Of a DNA stretch of 31,190 nucleotides, positions 1 to 9,505 are shown in pieces (the first letter of the stretch is position 1; each line of letters starts with the position of its first letter). Both the position numbers and the translations under genes were made by a program. Under the pieces are notes generated by a model. The model worked only from the letters and a program-made list of their open reading frames with translations, did no database searches and was not told the origin of the DNA. The stretch comes from Liolophura sinensis. Its lineage: Eukaryota > Mollusca > Polyplacophora > Chitonida > Chitonidae. The stretch is taken from the NCBI RefSeq assembly GCF_032854445.1, contig NW_027018396.1, positions 1 to 31,190 on the forward strand, in the 5' to 3' direction.

Positions 1-167
1 TGCACCATTCGATTTCTCGTCACAAAATACGTCGGATTAGCCTCTTACCAGCAGCACTGGAACAGTTTTTCCACTTTTGCATTTTTGCCTGGTCTTTTTG
101 TTAATTGAAATCGGCTACACTGTACTCTGTACAATCGCGACTGGTCATTACTATATTCAACTTTTGA
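1..167. repeat. Partial satellite monomer at left edge (F-type tail)
   Basis: This is the last 167 bases of a monomer (M0) whose start lies outside the window. The tail has CGGATTAGCC, CACTGGAACAG, TTTTTCCAC and GCCTGG, which matches the tails of F monomers such as M6 (2912-3460), so the missing part is probably F. An F followed by A at 168 fits the cycle seen elsewhere. Confidence 0.8.
121..133. repeat. Short dyad TGTAC-TCT-GTACA
   Basis: Two five-base inverted arms with a three-base spacer lie about 47 bases before each CTATAAG mark. I see it in nearly every monomer; M53's upstream copy near 28668 reads TGTCCTCTG. Its near-invariance contrasts with the variable block around the TATA-like segment. 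No function can be assigned. Confidence 0.6.
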
Positions 168-212
168 CTATAAGTTATGTGCCCTTCGGTAGCCCAGAAG
201 ACCTGAAATCTT

Positions 213-225
213 TGGGCTAAGCCCA
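213..225. repeat. Short dyad TGGGCT-A-AGCCCA
   Basis: Six-base arms flank a single central base. It is present in most monomers at the same phase, about 45 bases after the CTATAAG mark. It is broken in M6 (GGGTTAAG), M8 and M11 (CTAAACCC), M31 (TTCGGCTAAG) and, by indel, in M2, M10 and M52. Confidence 0.6.
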
Positions 226-476
226 TTTAACTCACCCAGCAATTGTCTTACTTCTAAGTCCAAGACAATCTCAATGTCTTTATCTACGTGTAGAAAAACC
301 ACACCATTTGTACGTGAAAAACACAAGGTACTTGATACAGTCTGCTGTAAAAAGTACAACTGACCACAGACCCACATGAATAAGGTGCCAAAAGATGCGG
401 AATTGGGCCAGGCATCGGCAGCTGTTGAAAAATTGTAAATTTCCCTGGTTTCCATGGAGTTAGAGCCGTTGCTGGG

Positions 477-482
477 CACGTG
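477..482. other. Invariant CACGTG hexamer of each monomer
   Basis: CACGTG lies in the context GCACGTGATTATGA. I found it in every complete monomer, including copies with nearby indels (M12, M31, M32, M50). The base before it varies between GGGCACG and GTGCACG. CACGTG is the E-box/G-box recognised by bHLH proteins in eukaryotes, but one hexamer per 549 bp is not evidence of regulation. Confidence 0.4.
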
Positions 483-487
483 ATTAT

Positions 488-511
488 GACATAAATGATC
501 ATTTAATTGTC
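488..511. repeat. Palindrome in satellite monomer, A version
   Basis: The core TAAATGATCATTTA (492-505) is a perfect 14 bp palindrome. It is flanked by GACA (488-491) and TGTC (508-511), which also pair if two bases on the right (506-507) are unpaired. The same version is in the A monomers M2, M7, M26, M51 and M56. A dimer-binding site or cruciform is possible, but nothing in the sequence proves a function. Confidence 0.7.
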
Positions 512-716
512 ACTACAGCCAAAAGTATTGGTCGGAGAGCAACGCGGTTTGCACCATTCGATTTCTCGTCACAAAATACGTCGGATTAGCCTCTTACCAG
601 CAGCACTGGAACAGTTTTTGCACTTTTGCATTTTTGCCTGGTCTTTTTGTTAATTGAAATCGGCTACACTGTACTCTGTACAATCGCGACTGGTCATTAC
701 TATATTCAACTTTTGA

Positions 717-3460
717 CTATAAGTTATGTGCCCTTCGGTAGCCCAGAAGACCTGAAATCTTTGGCTAAGCCCATTTAACTCACCCAGCAATTGTCTTACT
801 TCTAAGTCCAAGACAATCTCAATGTCTTTATCTACGTGTAGAAAAACCACACCATTTGTACGTGAAAAACACAAGGTACTTGATACAGTCTGCTGTAAAA
901 AGTACAACTGACCACAGACCCACATGAATAAGGTGCCAAAAGATGCGGAATTGGGCCAGGCATCGGCAGCTGTTGAAAAATTGTAAATTTCCCTGGTTTC
1001 CATGGAGTAAGAGCCGTTGCTGGGCACGTGATTATGACATAAATGATCATTTAATTGTCACTACAGCCAAAAGTATTGGTCGGAGAGCAACGCGGTTTGC
1101 ACCATTCGATTTCTCGTCACAAAATACGTCGGATTAGCCTCTTACCAGCAGCACTGGAACAGTTTTTGCACTTTTGCATTTTTGCCTTGTCTTTTTGTTA
1201 ATTGAAATCGGCTACACTGTACTCTGTACAATCGCGACTGGTCATTACTATATTCAACTTTTGACTATAAGTTATGTGCCCTTCGGTAGCCCAGAAGACC
1301 TGAAATCTTTGGGCTAAGCCCATTTAACTCACCCAGCAATTGCCTTACTTCTAAGTGCAAGACAATCTCAATGTCTTTATCTACGTGTAGAAAAACCACA
1401 CCATTTGTACGTGATAAACACAAGGTACTTGATACAGTCTGCTGTAAAAAGTACAACTGAACACTGACCCACTTCAGTAAGGTGCCAAAAGATGCGGAAT
1501 TGAGCCAGGCATCGGCAGCTGTTGAAAAATTGCAAATTTCCCTGGTTTCCATGGAGTAAGAGCCATTGCTGGGCACGTGATTATGACATAAATAATCATG
1601 CAATTGTCGCTACAGCCAAAAGTATTGGTCGGAGAGCAACGCAGTTTGCACCATTCGATTTCTCGTCACAAAATACGTCGGATTAACCTTTTACCAGCAG
1701 CACTGGAACAGTTTTTCCACTTTTGCATTTTTACCTGGTCTTTTTGTTAATTGAAATCGGCTACACTGTACTCTGTACAATCGCGACTGGTCATTACTAT
1801 ATTCAACTTTTGACTATAAGTTATGTGCCCTTCGGTAGCCCAGAAGACCTGAAATCTTTGGGCTAAGCCCATTTAACTCACCCAGCAATTGCCTTACTTC
1901 TAAGTGCAAGACAATCTCAATGTCTTTATCTACGTGTAGAAAAACCACACCATTTGTACATGAAAAACACAAGGTACTTGATACAGTCTGCTGTAAAAAG
2001 TACAACTGAACACTGACCCACATTTTTAAGGTGCCAAAAGATGCGGAATTGGGCCAGGCATCGGCAGCTGTTAAAAAATTGCAAATATCCCTGGTTTCCA
2101 TGGAGTAAGAGCCGTTGCTGTGCACGTGATTATGACATAAATGATCATTGAATTGTCGCTACAGCCAAAAGTATTGGTCGGAGAGCAACGCGGTTTGCAC
2201 CATTCGATTTCTCGTCACAAAATACGTCTAATTAGTCTCTGACCAGCAGCACTGGAACAATTTTTCCAATTTTGCGTTTTTGCCTGGTCTTTTTGTTAAT
2301 TGAAATCGGCTACACTGTACTCTGTACAATCGCGACTGGTCATTACTATATTCAACTTTTGACTATAAGTTATGTGCCCTTCGGTAGCCCAGAAGACCTG
2401 AAATCTTTGGGCTAAGCCCATTTAACTCACCCAGCAATTGTCTTACTTCTAAGTCCAAGACAATCTTAATGTCTTTATCTACGTGTAGAAAAACCACACC
2501 ATTTGTACGTGAAAAACACAAGGTACTTGATACAGTCTGCTGTAAAAAGTACAACTGAATACTGACCCACATATATAAGGTGCCAAAAGATGCGGAATTG
2601 GGCCAGGCATCGGCAGCTGTTAACAAATTGCAAATATCCCTGGTTTCCATGGAGTAAGAGCCGTTGCTGGGCACGTGATTATGACATCAATGATCATTGA
2701 ATTGTCGGTACAGCCAAAAGTATTGGTCGGAGAGCAACGCGGTTTGCACCATTCGATTTCTCGTCACAAAATACGTCGGATTAGCCTCTTACCAGCAGCA
2801 TTGGACCAGTTTTTCCACTTTTGCATTTTTGCCTTGTCTTTTTGTTAATTGAAATCGGCTACACTGTACTCTGTACAATCGCGACTGGTCATTACTATAT
2901 TCAACTTTTGACTATAAGTTATGTGCCCTTCGGTAGCCCAGAAGACCTGAAATCTTTGGGTTAAGCCCATTTAACTCACCCAGCAATTGTCTTACTTCTT
3001 AGTCCAAGACAATCTCAATGTCTTTATCTACGTGTAGAAAGACCAGACCATTTGTACATAAAAAACACAAGGTACTTGATACAGTCTGCTGTAAAAAGTA
3101 CAACTGACCACAGACCCAGATTTATAAGGTGCCAAAAGATGCGGAATTGGGCCAGGTATCGGCAGCTGTTGAAAAATTGCATATATCCCTGGTTTCCATG
3201 GAGTAAGAGCCGTTGCTGTGCACGTGATTATGACATAAATGATCATTCAATTGTCACTACAGCCAAAAGTATTGGTCGGAGAGCAACGCGGTTTGCACCA
3301 TTCGATTTCTCGTCACAAAATACGTCGGATTAGCCTCTTACCAGCAGCACTGGAACAGTTTTTCCACTTTTGCATTTTTGCCTGGTCTTTTTGTTAATTG
3401 AAATCGGCTACACTGTACTCTGTACAATCGCGACTGGTCATTACTATATTCAACTTTTGA
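717..3460. repeat. Higher-order repeat unit A-B-C-D-F (M2-M6)
   Basis: The five monomers start at 717 (A), 1265 (B), 1814 (C), 2363 (D) and 2912 (F), and the next A starts at 3461. B shows GTGATAAAC, CACTTCAGTAAGG and ATCATGCAATTG. C shows GTACATGAAAAAC and a tail with CGTCTAATTAGTCTCTGACC and CAATTTTTCC. D shows ACATATATAAGG and TCAATGATCATTGA. F shows CTTCTTAGTCC, GACCAGACC, CCCAGATTTATAAGG and CTGTGCACG. The unit is 2,744 bp because M2 lacks one G in TTTGGCTAAG near 764. It is a complete example of the cycle that recurs across the array. Confidence 0.85.
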
Positions 3461-5656
3461 CTATAAGTTATGTGCCCTTCGGTAGCCCAGAAGACCTGAA
3501 ATCTTTGGGCTAAGCCCATTTAACTCACCCAGCAATTGTCTTACTTCTAAGTCCAAGACAATCTCAATGTCTTTATCTACGTGTAGAAAAACCACACCAT
3601 TTGTACGTGAAAAACACAAGGTACTTGATACAGTCTGCTGTAAAAAGTACAACTGACCACAGACCCACATGAATAAGGTGCCAAAAGATGCGGAATTGGG
3701 CCAGGCATCGGCAGCTGTTGAAAAATTGTAAATTTCCCTGGTTTCCATGGAGTTAGAGCCGTTGCTGGGCACGTGATTATGACATAAATGATCATTTAAT
3801 TGTCACTACAGCCAAAAGTATTGGTCGGAGAGCAACGCGGTTTGCACCATTCGATTTCTCGTCACAAAATACGTCGGATTAGCCTCTTACCAGCAGCACT
3901 GGAACAGTTTTTGCACTTTTGCATTTTTGCCTTGTCTTTTTGTTAATTGAAATCGGCTACACTGTACTCTGTACAATCGCGACTGGTCATTACTATATTC
4001 AACTTTTGACTATAAGTTATGTGCCCTTCGGTAGCCCAGAAGACCTGAAATCTTTGGGCTAAACCCATTGAACTCACCCAGCAATTGCCTTACTTCTAAG
4101 TCCAAGACAATCTCAATGTCTTTATCTACGTGTAGAAAAACCACACCATTTGTACGTGATAAACACAAGGTACTTGATACAGTCTGCTGTAAAAAGTACA
4201 ACTGAACACTGACCCACTTCAGTAAGGTGCCAAAAGATGCGGAATTGAGCCAGGCATCGGCAGCTGTTGAAAAATTGCAAATTTCCCTGGTTTCCATGGA
4301 GTAAGAGCCGTTGCTGGGCACGTGATTATGACATAAATAATCATGCAATTGTCGCTACAGCCAAAAGTATTGGTCGGAGAGCAACGCGGTTTGCACCATT
4401 CGATTTCTCGTCACAAAATACGTCGGATTAACCTCTTACCAGCAGCACTGGAACAGTTTTTCCACTTTTGCATTTTTACCTGGTCTTTTTGTTAATTGAA
4501 ATCGGCTACACTGTACTCTGTACAATCGCGACTGGTCATTACTATATTCAACTTTTGACTATAAGTTATGTGCCCTTCGGTAGCCCAGAAGACCTGAAAT
4601 CTTTGGGCTAAGCCCATTTAACTCACCCAGCAATTGCCTTACTTCTAAGTGCAAGACAATCTCAATGTCTTTATCTACGTGTAGAAAAACCACACCATTT
4701 GTACATGAAAAACACAAGGTACTTGATACAGTCTGCTGTAAAAAGTACAACTGAACACTGACCCACATTTATAAGGTGCCAAAAGATGCGGAATTGGGCC
4801 AGGCATCGGCAGCTGTTAAAAAATTGCAAATATCCCTGGTTTCCATGGAGTAAGAGCCGTTGCTGGGCACGTGATTATGACTTAAATAATCATTCAATTG
4901 TCGCTACAGCCAAAAGTATTGGTCGGAGAGCAACGCGGTTTGCACCATTCGATTTCTCGTCACAAAATACGTCTAATTAGTCTCTGACAATCAGCACTGG
5001 AACAATTTTTCCAATTTTGCGTTTTTGCCTGGTCTTTTTGTTAATTGAAATCGGCTACACTGTACTCTGTACAATCGCGACTGGTCATTACTATATTCAA
5101 CTTTTGACTATAAGTTATGTGCCCTTCGGTAGCCCAGAAGACCTGAAATCTTTGGGCTACAGCCCATTTTAACTCACCCAGCAATTGTCTTACTTCTAAG
5201 TCCAAGACAATCTCAATGTCTTTATCTACGTGTAGAAAAACCACACCATTTGTACGTGAAAAACACAAGGTACTTGATACAGTCTGCTGTAAAAAGTACA
5301 ACTGAATACTGACCCACATATATAAGGTGCAAAAGATGCGGAATTGGGCAGGCATCGGCAGCTGTTAAAAAATTGCAAATATCCCTGGTTTCCATGGAGT
5401 AAGAGCCGTTGCTGGGCACGTGATTATGACATCAATGATCATTGAATTGTCGGTACAGCCAAAAGTATTGGTCGGAGAGCAACGCGGTTTGCACCATTCG
5501 ATTTCTCGTCACAAAATACGTCGGATTAGCCTCTTACCAGCAGCACTGGAACAGTTTTTGCACTTTTGCATTTTTGCCTTGTCTTTTTGTTAATTGAAAT
5601 CGGCTACACTGTACTCTGTACAATCGCGACTGGTCATTACTATATTCAACTTTTGA
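3461..5656. repeat. Shortened higher-order unit A-B-C-(D|A) (M7-M10)
   Basis: A starts at 3461, B at 4010, C at 4559 and D at 5108, repeating the order of the preceding unit. M10 then changes identity inside itself. It is D up to the CGGTACAG at about 5451-5458, but its tail (CACTGGAACAG, TTTTTGCAC, GCCTTG, 5541-5582) is that of an A monomer, and a B monomer follows. The F and A monomers expected here are therefore missing and M10 is a D|A chimera, consistent with a two-monomer deletion by unequal crossing-over between 5453 and 5546. Confidence 0.75.
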
Positions 5657-7312
5657 CTATAAGTTATGTGCCCTTCGGTAGCCCAGAAGACCTGAAATCT
5701 TTGGGCTAAACCCATTTAACTCACCCAGCAATTGCCTTACTTCTAAGTGCAAGACAATCTCAATGTCTTTATCTACGTGTAGAAAAACCACACATTTGTA
5801 CGTGATAAACACAAGGTACTTGATACAGTCTGCTGTAAAAAGTACAACTGAACACTGACCCACTTCAGTAAGGTGCCAAAAGATGCGGAATTGAGCCAGG
5901 CATCGGCAGCTGTTGAAAAATTGCAAATTTCCCTGGTTTCCATGGAGTAAGAGCCGTTGCTGGGCACGTGATTATGACATAAATAATCATGCAATTGTCG
6001 CTACAGCCAAAAGTATTGGTCGGAGAGCAACGCGGTTTGCACCATTCGATTTCTCGTCACAAAATACGTCGGATTAACCTCTTACCAGCAGCACTGGAAC
6101 AGTTTTTCCACTTTTGCATTTTTAACCTGGTCTTTTTGTTAATTGAAATCGGCTACACTGTACTCTGTACAATCGCGACTGCGACTGGTCATTACTATAT
6201 TCAACTTTTGACTATAAGTTATGTGCCCTTCGGTAGCCCAGAAGACCTGAAATCTTTGGGCTAAGCCCATTTAACTCACCCAGCAATTGCCTTACTTCTA
6301 AGTGCAAGACAATCTCAATGTCTTTATCTACGTGTAGAAAAACCACACCATTTGTACATGAAAAACACAAGGTACTTGATACAGTCTGCTGTAAAAAGTA
6401 CAACTGAACACTGACCCACATTTATAAGGTGCCAAAAGATGCGGAATTGGGCCAGGCATCGGCAGCTGTTAAAAAATTGCAAATATCCCTGTTTCCATGG
6501 AGTAAGAGCCGTTGCTGGCACGTGATTATGACATAAATAATCATTCAATTGTCGCTACAGCCAAAAGTATTGGTCGGAGAGGCAACGCGGTTTGCACCAT
6601 TCGATTTCTCGTCACAAAATACGTCTAATTAGTCTCTGACAAGCAGCACTGGAAACAATTTTTCCAATTTTGCGTTTTTGCCTGGTCTTTTTGTTAATTG
6701 AAATCGGCTACACTGTACTCTGTACAATCGCGACTGGTCATTACTATATTCAACTTTTGACTATAAGTTATGTGCCCTTCGGTAGCCCAGAAGACGCTCA
6801 AATCTTTGGGCTAAGCCCATTTAACTCACCCAGCAATTGTCTTACTTCTTAGTCCAAGACAATCTCAATGTCTTTATCTACGTGTAGAAAAACCACACCA
6901 TTTGTACATAAAAAACACAAGGTACTTGATACAGTCTGCTGTAAAAAGTACAACTAAACACTGACCAACATTTATAAGGTGCCCAAAAGATGCGGAATTG
7001 AGCCAGGCATCGGCAGCTGTTGAAAAATTGCAAATTTCCCTGGTTTCCATGGAGTAAGAGCCGTTGCTGGGCACGTGATTATGACATAAATGATCATTCA
7101 ATTGTCACTACAGCCAAAAGTATTGGTCGGAGAGCAACGCGGTTTGCACCATTCGATTTCCTCGTCACAAAATACGTCGGATTAGCCTCTTACCAGCAGC
7201 ATTGGACCAGTTTGTCCACTTTTGCATTTTTGCCTTGTCTTTTTGTTAATTGAAATCGGCTACACTGTACTCTGTACAATCGCGACTGGTCATTACTATA
7301 TTCAACTTTTGA
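5657..7312. repeat. Satellite monomers M11-M13, types B-C-E
   Basis: M11 (5657, B) shares the rare GGGCTAAACCC with M8 (4010), exactly three monomers upstream, so the two B copies are probably close relatives. M12 (6212) is C. M13 (6761) is the first E monomer, with CTAAACACTGACCAAC, GTACATAAAAAAC and a tail CATTGGACCAGTTTGTCC. The stretch carries many single-base indels (for example 5794, 6124, 6491, 6517, 6580, 6652, 6797, 6982, 7160) and a 6 bp duplication of GCGACT at 6175-6186, which makes the M11 spacing 555. Confidence 0.8.
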
Positions 7313-9505
7313 CTATAAGTTATGTGCCCTTCGGTAGCCCAGAAGACCTGAAATCTTTGGGCTAAGCCCATTAAACTCACCCAGCAATTGCCTTACTTCT
7401 AAGTGCAAGACAATCTCAATGTCTTTATCTACGTGTAGAAAAACCAGACCATTTGTACGTGAAAAACACAAGGTACTTAATACAGTCTGCTGTAAAAAGT
7501 ACAACTGAACACTGACCCACTTCAGTAGGTGCCAAAGATGCGGAATTGAGCCAGGTATCGGCAGCTGTTGAAAAATTGCCAATTTCCCTGGTTTCCATGG
7601 AGTAAGAGCCGTTGTTGGGCACGTGATTATGACATAAATGATCATTCAATTGTCGCTACAGCCAAACGTATTGGTCGGAGAGCAACGCGGATTGCACCAT
7701 TCGATTTCTCGTCACAAATACGTCGGATTAGCCTCTTACCAGCAGCACTGGAACAGTTTTTCCACTTTTGCATTTTTGCCTGGTCTTTTTGTTAATTGAA
7801 ATCGGCTACACTGTACTCTGTACAATCGCGACTGGTCATTACTATATTCAACTTTTGACTATAAGTTATGTGCCATTCGGTAGCCCAGAAGACGTCAAAT
7901 CTTTGGGCTAAGCCCATTTAACTCACCCAGCAATTGTCCTTACTTCTAAGTGCAAGACAATCTCAATGTCTTTATCTACGTGTAGAAAAACCACACCATT
8001 TGTACGTGAAAAACACAAGGTACTTGATACAGTCTGCTGTAAAAAGTACAACTGACCACAGACCCACATGAATAAGGTGCCAAAAGATGCGGAATTGGGC
8101 CAGGTATCGGCAGCTGTTAACAAATTGCAATATCCCTGGTTTCCATGGAGTAAGAGCCGTTGCTGGGCACGTGATTATGACATCAATGATCATTGAATTG
8201 TCGGTACAGCCCAAAAGTATTGGTCGGAGAGCAACGCGGTTTGCACCATTCGATTTCTCGTCACAAAATACGTCGATTAGCCTCTTACCAGCAGCACTGG
8301 ACCAGTTTTTCCACTTTTGCATTTTTGCTTGTCTTTTTGTTAATTGAAATCGGCTACACTGTACTCTGTACAATGGCGACTGGTCATTACTATATTCAAC
8401 TTTTGACTATAAGTTATGTGCCCTTCGGTAGCCCAGAAGACGTCAAATCTTTGGGCTAAGCCCATTTAACTCACCCAGCAATTGTCTTACTTCTTAGTCC
8501 AAGACAATCTCAATGTCTTTATCTACGTGTAGAAAAACCACACCATTTGTACGTGAAAAACACAAGGTACTTGATACAGTCTGCTGTAAAAAGTACAACT
8601 GAACACTGACCCACATTTATAAGGTGCCAGAAGATGCTGAATTGGGCCAGGCATCGGCAGCTGTTAAAAAATTGCAAATATCCCTGGTTTCCATGGAGTA
8701 AGAGCCGTTGCTGGGCACGTGATTATGACATCAATGATCATTGAATAGTCACTACAGCCAAAAGTATTGGTCGGAGAGCAACGCGGTTTGCACCATTCGA
8801 TTTCTCTTCACAAAATACGTCGGATTAGCCTCTTACCAGCAGCACTGGACCAGTTTTTCCACTTTTGCATTTTTGCCTGGTCTTTTTGTTAATTGAAATC
8901 GGCTACACTGTACTCTGTACAATCGCGACTGGTCATTACTATATTCAACTTTTGACTATAAGTTATGTGCCCTTCGGTAGCCCAGAAGACGTCAAATCTT
9001 TGGGCTAAGCCCATTTAACTCACCCAGCAATTGTCTTACTTCTTAGTCCAAGACAATCTCAATGTCTTTATCTACGTGTAGAAAGACCAGACCATTTGTA
9101 CATAAAAAACACAAGGTACTTGATACAGTCTGCTGTAAAAAGTACAACTGACCACAGACCCAGATTTATAAGGTGCCAAAAGATGCGGATTTGGGCCAGG
9201 TATCGGCAGCTGTTGAAAAAATTGCCAATTTCCCTGGTTTCCATGGAGTAAGAGCCGTTGCTGTGCACGTGATTATGACATAAATGATCATTCAATTGTC
9301 ACTACAGGCAAACGTATTGGTCGGAGAGCAACGCGGTTTGCACCATTCGATTTCTCCTCACAAAATACGTCGGATTAGCCTCTTACCAGCAGCACTGGAA
9401 CAGTTTTTCCACTTTTGCATTTTTGCCTGGTCTTTTTGTTAATTGAAATCGGCTACACTGTACTCTGTACAATCGCGACTGGTCATTACTATATTCAACT
9501 TTTGA
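7313..9505. repeat. Mosaic satellite monomers M14-M17
   Basis: M14 (7313) begins as B (GCCTTACTTCTAAGTGC, CACTTCAGTAGG) and ends as F (GGTATCGG, TTGCCAATTT, F tail). M15 (7859) combines GACGTC, TAAGTGC, CCCACATGAATAAGG and TTAACAAATTG with the D/I palindrome. M16 (8407) is the first H monomer: GCCAGAAGATGCTG, GAATAGTCAC and TTTCTCTTCAC. M17 (8956) is F with GACGTC, GCGGATTTGG and GGCAAACG. The normal A-B-C-D-F order is not kept here. Confidence 0.7.

Larger units (their letters stand above)
168..716. repeat. Satellite monomer M1, type A (extra A copy)
   Basis: A-type marks are GTACGTGAAAAAC, CCCACATGAATAAGG, TTGTAAATTT and the palindrome TAAATGATCATTTA. It is followed by a second A monomer, the only A-A pair in the window. 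Its tail joins the A mark TTTTTGCAC (G at 620) to the F-like mark GCCTGG (G at 640), as expected if one A monomer was duplicated by exchange between A and F tails. It shares the private base T at 461 (GGAGTTAGAG) with M7 (T at 3754); the other A monomers have A there. Confidence 0.85.

Noticed and set aside
6-18. RNA polymerase III B-box or tRNA-derived origin from ATTCGATTTC.
   Set aside because: It resembles the B-box only loosely, I see no convincing A-box at the right distance, and the flanks do not fold as a tRNA T-arm.
168-479. Minus-strand open frame of about 103 codons recurring in many monomers (also 1814-2125, 2363-2674, 3461-3772, 10602-10913, 13894-14205, 30357-30668).
   Set aside because: It exists only because A-D monomers are nearly identical. 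The CTTCTTAGTCC variant of most E, F, H and I monomers puts a stop in it, indels break it elsewhere, and differences between types alter amino acids freely. No domain, signal peptide or known family is visible.
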